DNA of 64,000 nucleotides from an uncultured Mucilaginibacter sp. (GCF_903893715.1 NZ_CAITNG010000153.1:21632-85631); one strand, 5' to 3'. Counted from the stretch's first letter, positions 26,330-35,641 are shown. Numbers and translations: made by a program. Notes: generated from the sequence alone by a model not told the origin.

Positions 26330-27100
26330 ATGCAAGTTCAAAAAATGTTCGACCTGAGCGGTAAGACCGCGTTAATAACGGGCTGCAACCGTGGTATAGG
26401 CATGGCCATGACTTTAGCTTTGGCCGCCGCCGGCGCTGATATTATTGGCGTTTCGGCAAACCTGGCACCGAGCGGCAGCGATGTTGAGAAAGAAGTAACC
26501 GCTTTAGGCCGGAAATTTAAAGCATACCAATGCGATTTTGGCAACCGCATTTCGCTGGAAGCATTCGCAAAACTGGTATTGGCTGAGAATGCCAACATCG
26601 ACATCCTGGTAAACAACGCGGGTACCATTATGCGTAAACCCGCTGCCGAACACCCGAACGATTACTGGGATACGGTGATCAATATCAACCTGGACGCGCC
26701 TTTCATCCTGACAAGGGAAATAGGCAGAAGAATGCTTGAACAAGGGCATGGGAAAGTGATATTCACCGCATCATTGTTGACCTTTCAAGGGGGTATCAAT
26801 GTGCCGGGTTATGCGGCAAGCAAAGGCGCTATCGGCAGTTTAACTAAAGCATTTGCCAACGAGTGGACCAGCAAAGGTGTGAACGTGAATGCTATTGCGC
26901 CGGGCTATATCTCGACAGATAATACAGAGGCATTAAGAGCTGACCCGGACAGGAGCAAATCGATATTAGACAGGATACCTGCAGGCCGTTGGGGCGAAGC
27001 AAGCGATTTGGGTGGCGCAACGGTGTTTTTAGCATCATCGGCATCTGATTATGTGAGCGGGGTTATTTTACCTGTTGACGGCGGATGGATGGGACGGTAA
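26330..27100 (+). CDS. kduD: KduD-like short-chain dehydrogenase
   Basis: A 256-aa classical SDR. Cofactor loop TALITGCNRGIGMAM, DILVNNAG, catalytic Ser in VIFTASLLTFQGG, and YxxxK seen as GYAASKGAIGSL. FDLSGKTALITG and the tail VSGVILPVDGGWMGR are typical of 2-deoxy-D-gluconate 3-dehydrogenase (KduD), which reduces 2,5-diketo-3-deoxygluconate (DKII) to 2-keto-3-deoxygluconate with NADH. kduI follows, which strongly supports this over other SDRs. Cytosolic. Confidence 0.88.
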   Translation: MQVQKMFDLSGKTALITGCNRGIGMAMTLALAAAGADIIGVSANLAPSGSDVEKEVTALGRKFKAYQCDFGNRISLEAFAKLVLAENANIDILVNNAGTIMRKPAAEHPNDYWDTVININLDAPFILTREIGRRMLEQGHGKVIFTASLLTFQGGINVPGYAASKGAIGSLTKAFANEWTSKGVNVNAIAPGYISTDNTEALRADPDRSKSILDRIPAGRWGEASDLGGATVFLASSASDYVSGVILPVDGGWMGR

Positions 27101-27220
27101 TGTGCAAATGCGGAAATGTGCGGATGTGCAAATGAGTTAATGATGCAATTACAATTCGGTGTAATCAAATCACATCGGTGAAATCAAAATAATAAAATCA
27201 GTGTAATCACAACAAAAATA
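27101..27220 (+). repeat. Short-word repeats in the kduD-kduI gap
   Basis: Contains the reverse complement of a 20-base word found again at 53236 and, with one change, at 55339 (here 27115-27134). It is followed by three variants of ATCGGTGnAATCA (about 27153-27210), of which the last, AAAATCAGTGTAATCAC (27194-27210), recurs inverted at 31775-31791. No promoter or terminator is clear. Confidence 0.65.
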
Positions 27221-28051
27221 ATGGAACAGAGATATCATAACAGTCCGAAAGAAGTAAGTACCATGACCACTGCCGAAATGCGTGGCAGTTTTTTGGTTGA
27301 TGGCTTGATGCAGCCGGGCGAACTTAAATTTGTGTACAGCCACTACGACAGGGTTATTGTTGGAAGCGCGGTACCAACCGATAAAGCGATTGTTTTGGGA
27401 AATTACCCTAACCTGCGTGCCGAGTACTTTTTGGAACGCCGGGAGTTGGGTGCAATAAATATCGGCGGACCGGGTGAGGTGGTTGTTGATGGCCAAACCT
27501 TCGCGGTTAACAAACTGGATTGTGTTTACGCGGGCAAAGAAAGCAAAAGCGTGGAGTTTAAAAGTAAGGACGCGAAAAACCCGGCGATGTACTATTTATT
27601 GTCGTACCCGGCGCATATGGTGTACCCTACGCGTTTGCTGAAAAAGGAGGAAGCCATGCCGGTAAGTATCGGCTCGGCAGAAACATCGAACGCGAGGACA
27701 ATTTACAAGTACATTCATCTGGAAGGTATACGCAGTTGCCAGCTGGTAATGGGGCTGACCGTTCTGGATAAAGGCAGCGTTTGGAACACTATGCCATCGC
27801 ACGTGCACGACCGCCGTATGGAAATGTATTTTTACTTTGATGTACAACCCGGCCAGGTGGTGATGCACCTGATGGGCCAGCCGCAGGAAACACGCCATTT
27901 GGTAATGCAAAACAACGAGGCGGTGATATCGCCGCCATGGTCGATACACTCGGGTTGCGGAACGGCCAACTACGCCTTTATTTGGGGTATGGGCGGCGAG
28001 AACCAGGTGTATAGCGATATGGACCCTGTGGCTATTAACGAATTAAGATAA
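27221..28051 (+). CDS. kduI: 5-dehydro-4-deoxy-D-glucuronate isomerase (KduI)
   Basis: A 276-aa cupin-fold isomerase of normal length. The metal site is seen as PSHVHDRRMEMYFYF (His, His, Glu) with a later His in PPWSIHSGCG; N-terminal RGSFLVDGLMQPGEL and GGPGEVVVDG are also family-typical. It converts 5-keto-4-deoxyuronate (DKI), released from unsaturated galacturonate by GH105 and lyases, to DKII for KduD. The GH105 gene begins 1 base after its stop. Confidence 0.95.
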   Translation: MEQRYHNSPKEVSTMTTAEMRGSFLVDGLMQPGELKFVYSHYDRVIVGSAVPTDKAIVLGNYPNLRAEYFLERRELGAINIGGPGEVVVDGQTFAVNKLDCVYAGKESKSVEFKSKDAKNPAMYYLLSYPAHMVYPTRLLKKEEAMPVSIGSAETSNARTIYKYIHLEGIRSCQLVMGLTVLDKGSVWNTMPSHVHDRRMEMYFYFDVQPGQVVMHLMGQPQETRHLVMQNNEAVISPPWSIHSGCGTANYAFIWGMGGENQVYSDMDPVAINELR

Positions 28052-28052
28052 G

Positions 28053-29963
28053 ATGAAAAAACTAACCGGGTTAGGCATTGCGGCGCTGCTTTTTGCAACA
28101 AGCGCAAACGCGCAGGATATACCTATGTCGCAAAAGATGGCGGCTACGGTAATGAAGGTGTGGCCGACGGATACGTCCTCGATAGTCGGTAAACCATTTA
28201 AAAAATGGAACTATGACGAAGGCGTGGTGCTAAAAGGCATGGAAGGTGTTTGGCAGCAAACAGCCGACCGGACTTACTTTAAATACATCCAGCAGAGCAT
28301 GGATAACCTGGTGAGCAAGGATGGCAGCACAATAACCGGTTATAAAGCCGACGATTATACCCTGGACAATATCCTTTGCGGGCGCAACCTGCTGATGTTG
28401 TACAACGTAACCGGCAGCGAAAAGTATTTTAAGGCTGCGACTATGTTATACGACCAGCTGAAAAAACAACCCCGCACACCCGAAGGCGGATTTTGGCATA
28501 AAAAACGTTATCCCGACCAAATGTGGCTGGATGGCCTGTACATGGGCGAATCGTTTTACGCGGAGTATGCGGGGATGATGCACAAGGAAGCCGACTTTGA
28601 CGATATTGCCAATCAATTTATCCTGATGGAAAAACATGCCCGCGATGCAAAGACCGGCCTGTTGTACCATGGCTGGGACTATAGTAAGAAAGAAAGATGG
28701 GCGAACCCGCAAACCGGCTTATCGCAGGAGTTTTGGGGAAGGGCCGATGGCTGGTACGCCATGGCGCTGGTGGATGTATTGGACTATTTTCCGCAAGATC
28801 ATCTTAAACGCCCGGAACTGATTGCGATACTGAACCGTTTGGCAACCGCTATTACCAAATACCAGGACCCAAAAACGGGTGTATGGTACGATATTTTAGA
28901 TAAACCGGAAGGCAAAGGCAATTATTTGGAAGCCTCTGCATCGAGTATGTTTACTTATGCTTTGGCAAAGGGTGTGCGGAATGGTTATCTGGCCGAGAGC
29001 TATTTGCCTGTTGCAGAGAAAGCTTATAAAGGTTTGCTGACGCAATTTATTACTACCGATGCGAGCGGTGCCGTTACATTGAAGGGCACGGTGAGCGTAT
29101 CGGGATTGGGCGGGCAGCCTTACCGGGACGGCACTTATGGCTATTATTTGAGCGAGAAAGTGGTGGACAATGACCCTAAAGGTGTGGGTGCATTTTTGCA
29201 AGCCTCGGTGGAGATAGAGCGTTTAGCTAACCGCGACCTGGGCAAGGGCAAAACAGTCATCGTGGATTCGTATTTTAATGATGAACACCGGGTGGATAAA
29301 ATTACCGGCGATCAAAACCTGTCGTACCATTACAAATGGGAAGAGGAAGATAACAACGGGTTCTCGTTCTTCGCTAACGCGTTCCATAATTATGGAGTGA
29401 AGACTGAAACCTTGTACCAGGCGCCAACGGCCGAGAACCTGAAAAAAGCGTCCATCTATATCATAGTCGACCCGGATATCCCGAAAGAAAACCCGAACAC
29501 CAAATACATTGAGGCACCGCATATCCAGGCGATAAGCGATTGGGTAAAAGGGGGCGGGACGCTCATTGTGCTAAACAATGATACCGGCAATGCCGAGTTT
29601 AAACATCTGAACATGCTACTGGCCAAGTTTGGCATACACGACAATGAGGACAGCCGTAACCATGTAGTTACACCACATTTTGAGACAGGCGCCGTAATAG
29701 TCCCCGCGACCGACCCGATATTTAAGACAGCGAAGAAAGTTTACATCAAAGAGATATCCACTTTCGCGGTAACGCCGCCTGCGGTAGCCAGTTTGGTTGA
29801 CAATAAGGACATCTTGATCGCGACGGCAAAATATGGCAAAGGCAAGGTGTTTGTGGTTGGCGACCCATGGTTTTATAACGAATATACCGACGGCAGGAAG
29901 CTGCCGGCCGACTACGATAATTTAAAAGCAGCAAACGACCTGATAAAATGGGCGTTGAAATGA
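28053..29963 (+). CDS. GH105 unsaturated uronyl hydrolase with C-terminal DUF4350-like domain
   Basis: A 636-aa secreted protein. Signal peptide about 1-20; residues about 25-385 form the (alpha/alpha)6 GH105 (YteR-like) catalytic domain with FWHKKRYPDQMWLDGLYMGE, LYHGWD and QEFWGRADGWYAMALVD, where Asp and His residues hydrate the enol ether of unsaturated galacturonate. After a short linker the C-terminal part (VIVDSYFNDEH ... KGGGTLIVLNND ... KVFVVGDPWFYNEYTDGR) is a Rossmann-like, GATase/DUF4350-type domain of unknown role. It removes the 4,5-unsaturated uronate from lyase products. Coupled to kduI. Confidence 0.92.
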   Translation: MKKLTGLGIAALLFATSANAQDIPMSQKMAATVMKVWPTDTSSIVGKPFKKWNYDEGVVLKGMEGVWQQTADRTYFKYIQQSMDNLVSKDGSTITGYKADDYTLDNILCGRNLLMLYNVTGSEKYFKAATMLYDQLKKQPRTPEGGFWHKKRYPDQMWLDGLYMGESFYAEYAGMMHKEADFDDIANQFILMEKHARDAKTGLLYHGWDYSKKERWANPQTGLSQEFWGRADGWYAMALVDVLDYFPQDHLKRPELIAILNRLATAITKYQDPKTGVWYDILDKPEGKGNYLEASASSMFTYALAKGVRNGYLAESYLPVAEKAYKGLLTQFITTDASGAVTLKGTVSVSGLGGQPYRDGTYGYYLSEKVVDNDPKGVGAFLQASVEIERLANRDLGKGKTVIVDSYFNDEHRVDKITGDQNLSYHYKWEEEDNNGFSFFANAFHNYGVKTETLYQAPTAENLKKASIYIIVDPDIPKENPNTKYIEAPHIQAISDWVKGGGTLIVLNNDTGNAEFKHLNMLLAKFGIHDNEDSRNHVVTPHFETGAVIVPATDPIFKTAKKVYIKEISTFAVTPPAVASLVDNKDILIATAKYGKGKVFVVGDPWFYNEYTDGRKLPADYDNLKAANDLIKWALK

Positions 29964-30011
29964 TATAGTGTCAGTATCTATTTTCGGGCACTAATTTTGA
30001 GCGATATAAAT

Positions 30012-31664
30012 ATGAAACAGAGCATATTGAAAGTGCATCCGGGCGATAACGTGTTGGTTGCATTAAGAGACCTGCAGGCCGGGGAATCAGCAGATTACGC
30101 AGGTAAAACATATACCGTTAAGGAGTTTATACCTGCCAAACACAAGTTTGCCGAACACGATTTTGCAGAAGGCGACAAAATATTGATGTATGGCGTTTTG
30201 GTGGGCAAGGCGCAAAACGCTATCCCTGCCGGCGGGTTGTTAACCACAGCCAATGTAAAACATGCGGCCAGTGGTTTTGTAGAAGCGCAGCAACATACCG
30301 GTTGGCACCAGCCCGATACCGCTAAATGGGCAGGACGAACTTTTATGGGCTACCACCGTGAAGACGGCAGTGTGGGCACCGGCAACTACTGGCTGGTGAT
30401 ACCTATGGTGTTTTGCGAAAACCGCAACCTGGAAGTGATGCAGGAAGCATTGGTAAAACCCCTGGGCTACGGCCGTAAAAAAACCTACGAGAGCAAAGCG
30501 CAACAACTCATCAACCTGGTAAAAAATGGCGGCAGCGTTGAGGAGGTTTTATATACCGAAGTTAAAGACGGCGACGCGTTGACAAAAGAAGAACGCCTGT
30601 TCCCGAATGTGGATGGCATAAAATTTTTGATACATGCAGGTGGCTGCGGCGGCACCAGGCAGGATGCGCAGGCGCTTTGTGGTTTACTGGCCGGTTATAT
30701 TACCCATCCGAATGTGGCAGGTGCAACCGTAATGAGTTTGGGTTGCCAAAACGCACAGGTAAGCATTTTAGAAGAAGAAATTAAGAAACGCAGTCCGGAT
30801 TTTAACAAGCGACTGTATATACTCGACCAGCAAAAGGTAGGGAAAGAGTCGGACCTGCTGGAACTGGCCATGCGGCAAACATTGGCAGGCTTGATGGAGG
30901 CGAATAACAATACACGCCAGCCCGCGCCTTTGAGCAAAATTACTATTGGTTTGGAATGTGGCGGGAGCGATGGTTTTTCGGGCATATCGGCTAACCCGGC
31001 CATAGGGTATACGTCCGATTTGCTGGTCAGCCTTGGCGGGACGGTAATCTTATCTGAATTTCCGGAATTGTGCGGGGTAGAACAAAATTTGATTGACCGT
31101 TGCGTAGATAAGGAAAAAGCCGACCGGTTTAGTCAGTTGGTAAAGTTATATAGTCAAAGGGCTGAGGAAGTAGGTTCGGGTTTTGATATGAACCCTTCGC
31201 CGGGCAATATTAAGGATGGATTGATTACGGACGCCATCAAATCGGCAGGAGCGGCAAAAAAGGGCGGCACATCGCCTGTGGTGGATGTGCTGGATTATCC
31301 CGAAAAGGTAAGCAAGCCGGGATTGAACCTGCTGTGCACACCGGGTAACGATGTGGAATCGACCACCGCGGAGGTAGCCAGTGGCGCCAATGTGGTGCTG
31401 TTTACTACCGGTTTGGGCACACCTACGGGCAACCCGATAACACCGGTAGTGAAGATATCGAGTAATACTACGCTTTTCAAAAAGATGAGCGATATCATCG
31501 ACATTGATACGGGCACCATTATCGATGGTGAAGAGACCATTGAACAAGCCGGTGAACGCATTTTGGACTATGTGATTAAAGTGGCCAGCGGTGAGATAGA
31601 AGTGAGTGCGGTAAGGCACGGGCAGGACGATTTTATCCCGTGGAAACGGGGGATATCGTTGTAG
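30012..31664 (+). CDS. uxaA: Altronate dehydratase (UxaA family)
   Basis: Start chosen at ATG 30012 (550 aa); the track begins at a TTG five codons earlier. The N-terminal SAF domain (about 1-95) opens ILKVHPGDNVLVALRDL; the large catalytic domain shows MGYHREDGSVGTGNYW, HAGGCGGTRQDAQALC, LGCQNAQV, GLECGGSDGFSGISANPAIGY and CTPGNDVESTT. It dehydrates D-altronate to 2-keto-3-deoxygluconate, the meeting point with the KduI/KduD branch. The altronate-forming enzyme UxaB is not in the window. Confidence 0.93.
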   Translation: MKQSILKVHPGDNVLVALRDLQAGESADYAGKTYTVKEFIPAKHKFAEHDFAEGDKILMYGVLVGKAQNAIPAGGLLTTANVKHAASGFVEAQQHTGWHQPDTAKWAGRTFMGYHREDGSVGTGNYWLVIPMVFCENRNLEVMQEALVKPLGYGRKKTYESKAQQLINLVKNGGSVEEVLYTEVKDGDALTKEERLFPNVDGIKFLIHAGGCGGTRQDAQALCGLLAGYITHPNVAGATVMSLGCQNAQVSILEEEIKKRSPDFNKRLYILDQQKVGKESDLLELAMRQTLAGLMEANNNTRQPAPLSKITIGLECGGSDGFSGISANPAIGYTSDLLVSLGGTVILSEFPELCGVEQNLIDRCVDKEKADRFSQLVKLYSQRAEEVGSGFDMNPSPGNIKDGLITDAIKSAGAAKKGGTSPVVDVLDYPEKVSKPGLNLLCTPGNDVESTTAEVASGANVVLFTTGLGTPTGNPITPVVKISSNTTLFKKMSDIIDIDTGTIIDGEETIEQAGERILDYVIKVASGEIEVSAVRHGQDDFIPWKRGISL

Positions 31665-31667
31665 GAG

Positions 31668-31709
31668 CCCCCTCTAAATCTCCCCCTGTAGGGGGAGACT
31701 TAGAGGGGG
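31668..31709 (+). repeat. Long C-run/G-run palindrome after uxaA
   Basis: A 19-nt arm beginning CCCCCTCTAAATC (31668-31686) pairs with 31691-31709 at 18 of 19 positions around a TGTA loop. It starts 4 bases after the uxaA stop. No T-run follows, so it may act as a transcript 3' stabiliser or be one member of a dispersed palindromic repeat family. Confidence 0.7.
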
Positions 31710-31738
31710 TAATGTGCAGAATTTAGGGGCGGATTTCG

Positions 31739-31746
31739 TATTTTTG
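31739..31746 (+). promoter_or_regulatory. -7-like box between uxaA and uxaC
   Basis: TATTTTTG is an exact TAnnTTTG match, 10 bases before the inverted-repeat element. No good -33 box is seen and the distance to uxaC is about 200 bases. CGATTGC, as in the LacI-type motif, occurs at 31754-31760. Confidence 0.3.
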
Positions 31747-31755
31747 TAGTGGACG

Positions 31756-31937
31756 ATTGCACCGATTTTTTGATGTGATTACACTGATTTTGTTCTTTGA
31801 TAATACCCATATTTACCCATGTCGCCAATAGGCCCGGTGATAGTTAGTCGCGAGCGACGAGGCTCGTGCCGACATTTTTTTGAATACCCATAATTACCCA
31901 TATAAAAATCGGTGGAATCAACAGCCATCGGTGCAAT
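31756..31937 (+). repeat. Possible miniature inverted-repeat element
   Basis: The left end starts ATTGCACCGAT (31756-31766) and runs to 31791; its imperfect inverse ends at 31937 with ATCGGTGCAAT (31927-31937) and begins at 31904. Between them are two direct copies (18 of 19) of AATACCCATATTTACCCAT (31802-31820 and 31883-31901) and a hairpin CGAGC/GCTCG near 31850. There is no ORF. The layout looks like a short non-coding mobile element or a mosaic of intergenic repeats. Confidence 0.5.
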
Positions 31938-31948
31938 ACAAATAAATA

Positions 31949-33349
31949 ATGAAGAAGTTCTTAGACGAAAATTTTTTACTGCAAAGTGCCACAGCGCAAA
32001 AGCTTTACCATGATTATGCAAAGCAAATGCCCATCATCGATTATCACTGCCATTTGCCGCCCGACCAGATAGCAAACGACATCAATTTTGCCAACCTGAC
32101 GCAAATTTGGCTGTATGGCGACCATTATAAGTGGCGTGCCATGCGTGCCAACGGTGTGAATGAGGATTACATTACCGGTAAAAAAAGCGACTTTGAGAAG
32201 TTTGAAAAATGGGCCGAAACCGTGCCTTATACCCTGCGCAACCCGCTATACCACTGGACGCATTTAGAATTGCAGCGTTATTTTGACGTGGACGCCATCC
32301 TATCGGGAAAGAACGCCAAAGAGGTTTATGATGCCTGTACGGCTAAATTGCAAACACCTGCATATTCTATCCGCAGCATCATCAAAAAAATGAACGTAAA
32401 GGTTATCTGTACTACGGATGACCCGATAGATAATTTGGAACATCACCAAAAAATTGCTGCCGATGGTTTTGAAACCAAAGTGGTACCTGCTTTCCGTCCG
32501 GATAAGGCGATGGCGGCCGATGATGTTGCGGGTTTGAACGCCTATATAAACAAAGTACAAGAGGTTACCAATATCGCCATAGACAGCTTTGATGCTTACC
32601 TGTCGGCCTTAAAAAAACGCCATGATTACTTTGCCGCCAACGGCTGTAAGGTATCGGACCATGGTTTGGAGCAGATATACGCCGAGGATTATACCGATGC
32701 CGAGATAAGCACCATCTTTAAAAAGATACGTGCCAATCAGTCCATCAGTTACCACGAAATGTTGCAGTTTAAATCGGCCATGCTGGTTTACTTTGCACAT
32801 TGGGACCATGAAAAAGGCTGGGTGCAACAGTTCCACTTAGGCGCTTTGCGTAACAATAATGCCCGTATGCTGAGCCAATTAGGCCCTGATACCGGTTGGG
32901 ATTCGATTGGCGATTTTAGCCAGAGCCGGATGTTGTCGAAATTCCTGAACAAGCTGGATTCGACAGACCAATTGGCCAAAACTATATTGTATAACCTGAA
33001 CCCGGCGGATAATGAGCTGATGGCGACCATGATCGGTAACTTTAACGACGGATCGGTGGCAGGTAAAGTACAGTTTGGTTCGGCATGGTGGTTTTTGGAC
33101 CAAAAGGATGGCATGACCAAACAAATCAACGCGCTATCAAATATGGGCCTGTTGAGCCGTTTGGTAGGTATGTTAACGGATTCAAGGAGCTTCCTTTCGT
33201 TTCCAAGGCATGAATATTTCCGGAGGTTGTTGTGTAATTTGTTTGGCGAGGATGTAGAGAACGGCGAATTACCGAACGACATTGAATGGCTGGGTAAAAT
33301 TGTGCAGGACATCAGCTATAACAACGCGAAAGATTATTTCAACTGGTAA
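31949..33349 (+). CDS. uxaC: Uronate isomerase (UxaC)
   Basis: A 466-aa amidohydrolase-fold enzyme of full length. Marks: MPIIDYHCHLPPDQIAND (HxH metal ligands) near residue 28, VICTTDDPIDNLEHH, VVPAFRPDKA, ISYHEMLQFKSAMLVYFA, QFHLGALRNNNARM, DSRSFLSFPRHEYFRRLLCNLFGEDVENGE. It interconverts D-galacturonate and D-tagaturonate (and glucuronate/fructuronate). Its stop overlaps the kdgK start (TAATG), so the two are coupled. Confidence 0.96.
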   Translation: MKKFLDENFLLQSATAQKLYHDYAKQMPIIDYHCHLPPDQIANDINFANLTQIWLYGDHYKWRAMRANGVNEDYITGKKSDFEKFEKWAETVPYTLRNPLYHWTHLELQRYFDVDAILSGKNAKEVYDACTAKLQTPAYSIRSIIKKMNVKVICTTDDPIDNLEHHQKIAADGFETKVVPAFRPDKAMAADDVAGLNAYINKVQEVTNIAIDSFDAYLSALKKRHDYFAANGCKVSDHGLEQIYAEDYTDAEISTIFKKIRANQSISYHEMLQFKSAMLVYFAHWDHEKGWVQQFHLGALRNNNARMLSQLGPDTGWDSIGDFSQSRMLSKFLNKLDSTDQLAKTILYNLNPADNELMATMIGNFNDGSVAGKVQFGSAWWFLDQKDGMTKQINALSNMGLLSRLVGMLTDSRSFLSFPRHEYFRRLLCNLFGEDVENGELPNDIEWLGKIVQDISYNNAKDYFNW

Positions 33350-34365
33350 TGGTAAGCAAGGTACTGTGTTTCGGCGAGCTTTTATTGCGCATCTCACCTG
33401 CGCCCGATGAAGGCATATCGGAAAAACAGCCTTTCTTTTTATACATGGGCGGCGCCGAAGCAAACGCGGCAACCGCCCTTGCAGGTTGGAACGTACCGGT
33501 AAAATATTGTACGGTACTGCCCGATAATTTTATGAGCCGCCATGTAATAGAATACCTGGAGTATAAAGGCATTTACACCTCGTCGATTTTACACAGCGGC
33601 AGCCGTATCGGGGTTTATTACCTGGAGCGTGGCGCCGATTTGAAAGGCAGCATGGTTTACGACCGCGACCGCTCATCATTTTCGGAACTGAAACGCGGGA
33701 TGATTGATTGGGACAAGGTGCTGCGCGATGTATCGTGGTTCAATTTTACGGCTATTAGTCCGGCATTGAACCACAATGTGGCCGACGTTTGTTTAGAGGC
33801 CCTTGAAGCGGCATCCCGTAAGGGTATTACCATTTCGGTCGACCTGAACTACCGCTCGCGGTTGTGGAAATACGGCAAGGAACCAATTGAGATTATGCCC
33901 AAACTGATTGAACATTGCGATGTGGTGATGGGCAATATATGGAGCGCCAACCATTTGCTGGGCACAGATATCGATGCGCATATCCATAGCAAAAAAAGTA
34001 AGGAAGCATACCTGGCGCATGCTGAGGCTACTTCGAAACAGATTATAGCAATGTTTCCTAAAGTTAAAACGGTGGCCAATACCTTCAGGTTCGACAGCAA
34101 CGACCAAGACTTGCTGTACTATACCAGTTTATATACCGGCGGGGAGAGTTTTCATTCGCCCGAGTTTAGCTGCGAAGGCGTTGTTGACCGGTCGGGCAGC
34201 GGCGACTGCTTTATGGCCGGATTGATTTATGGCTTTTACAACCAAAACCAGCCGCAGGAAATATTGAACTACGCAACGGCCGCAGCCTTTGGCAAATTGC
34301 AGGAACAAGGCGATGCTACCGGGCAAGATGTTTTAACTGTTAAGAAAGTGAAAGCGGAGAATTGA
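33349..34365 (+). CDS. kdgK: 2-keto-3-deoxygluconate kinase (PfkB family)
   Basis: A 338-aa ribokinase-fold kinase: VLCFGELLLRISP, YMGGAEANAATALAGW, and the anion-hole/catalytic Asp motif VDRSGSGDCFMAGLIYGF. Placement after uxaC and with UxaA/KduD, which both give 2-keto-3-deoxygluconate, supports KdgK, giving KDPG. The KDPG aldolase gene (eda) normally close by is absent from the window. It is likely the last gene of the catabolic block. Confidence 0.88.
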   Translation: MVSKVLCFGELLLRISPAPDEGISEKQPFFLYMGGAEANAATALAGWNVPVKYCTVLPDNFMSRHVIEYLEYKGIYTSSILHSGSRIGVYYLERGADLKGSMVYDRDRSSFSELKRGMIDWDKVLRDVSWFNFTAISPALNHNVADVCLEALEAASRKGITISVDLNYRSRLWKYGKEPIEIMPKLIEHCDVVMGNIWSANHLLGTDIDAHIHSKKSKEAYLAHAEATSKQIIAMFPKVKTVANTFRFDSNDQDLLYYTSLYTGGESFHSPEFSCEGVVDRSGSGDCFMAGLIYGFYNQNQPQEILNYATAAAFGKLQEQGDATGQDVLTVKKVKAEN

Positions 34366-34477
34366 TTGAAAATTTTGTTTTATTAACTACATTTATAAAA
34401 TAATTACCATCGGGAAACCCTGATTGTTGTTGTTACGTAAGTTAAATTAAAATAATAGTCAATCCTTATCCGATTGT

Positions 34478-35632
34478 ATGTATAAAGTTCTGCTGGTATC
34501 AGTAGCAAGCTTTTTTGATTCGACAGGCGAGATACCTTACATGTTTAAACGTGCGGGGTGCAAGGTAGATGTATTTTGCGACCATGCATCGTGGCTCCTT
34601 TCCAATAAATTTTACGATGACTGGATTGAAAGCGGCGGCGATGAAGAAACGTTTAGGGATGACCTGCTTCGGTTGATAGAACGCGACCCTGACTATTACG
34701 ATTGGATTTTGTTGCTGGAAGACGCGGTGGTGAAGCTGATGAATAAGGCTATTACGTCTGAAGCACTCTTCAAAAAAATATTGCCTATCACCAAAATCGA
34801 AAACCGGGAGGTACTTTCGTCGAAGGCAGGGCTGTCGATAGTTTGCCAAAAACATGGAATTTCCACCCCGCGCTTTTTGAACTATGATGAGGCCAGCGAC
34901 ATTGAAACCATAAAGGAGCAATTACATTTCCCGATATTGTTGAAAGAAGACTTTAGCTTTTCGGGTATTGGCATTAAATACTGTGAAGAGCCTGCGCTAT
35001 TTGAGGAATGTCTCAACAGGGTTTGGGACAAGAGCAACCTGGTATTGCAGGAGTTTATTGAGGGTAAAGACATTGGCATTGAAGCTTTGTTTAGCCATGG
35101 TGAACTGGTAATGTACAACGCCGCTGATATACTGTCGTACATGTACGATAAATTCTCGTTCACTACCAGGCGTAAGTATTATCAAGGTGAGGCTATCACT
35201 GCAAAATTGAAGGAATTGGGTAAGAGCGTCGGCATAAACGGCTTTGCCAGTATACAATATATCTACCATCCCGAAAGGGACATTTATTATTTGATAGAGT
35301 TGGATATACGCACCAATTCGTGGATGCCCTACTCCCGGTTTATGGCCTGCGATTTTTCGGAAGGGATAAAACGCATTATCAACGGGCCGCTTAACGGCAG
35401 TGTGCCTGAAATACAACCCACAAGAGCTGTGGAAGTAGCCATTTTCGACAGGGATATCAGGCGCTGTATCAAAAACAAAGACTACAAGGGATTACTCCGC
35501 TGGGTTTTTAATTACCATGGCTACTGGAGGTTTATACCGCTATACGACAGGAAGTTATTCAAACGGATAACACGTAAAATCATCCATGACTTTACAGCCA
35601 AGTTTGGTCGTAACAAGTCCAAAACCTACTGA
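34478..35632 (+). CDS. ATP-grasp domain protein
   Basis: A 384-aa protein with an N-terminal Rossmann-like pre-grasp domain (MYKVLLVSVASFFDST) and an ATP-grasp core: LSSKAGLSIVCQKHGISTPRF, HFPILLKEDFSFSGIGIKY, LVLQEFIEGKDIGIEALF and DIYYLIELDIRTNSWMPYSRF with the Glu/Asn metal site somewhat degenerate. Related proteins sit in polysaccharide clusters and may ligate an amino acid or acid to a sugar or lipid. It lies 112 bases after kdgK, with no shared logic to pectin use, and is better grouped with the glycan genes that follow. Confidence 0.78.
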   Translation: MYKVLLVSVASFFDSTGEIPYMFKRAGCKVDVFCDHASWLLSNKFYDDWIESGGDEETFRDDLLRLIERDPDYYDWILLLEDAVVKLMNKAITSEALFKKILPITKIENREVLSSKAGLSIVCQKHGISTPRFLNYDEASDIETIKEQLHFPILLKEDFSFSGIGIKYCEEPALFEECLNRVWDKSNLVLQEFIEGKDIGIEALFSHGELVMYNAADILSYMYDKFSFTTRRKYYQGEAITAKLKELGKSVGINGFASIQYIYHPERDIYYLIELDIRTNSWMPYSRFMACDFSEGIKRIINGPLNGSVPEIQPTRAVEVAIFDRDIRRCIKNKDYKGLLRWVFNYHGYWRFIPLYDRKLFKRITRKIIHDFTAKFGRNKSKTY

Positions 35633-35641
35633 TTACCGTTA

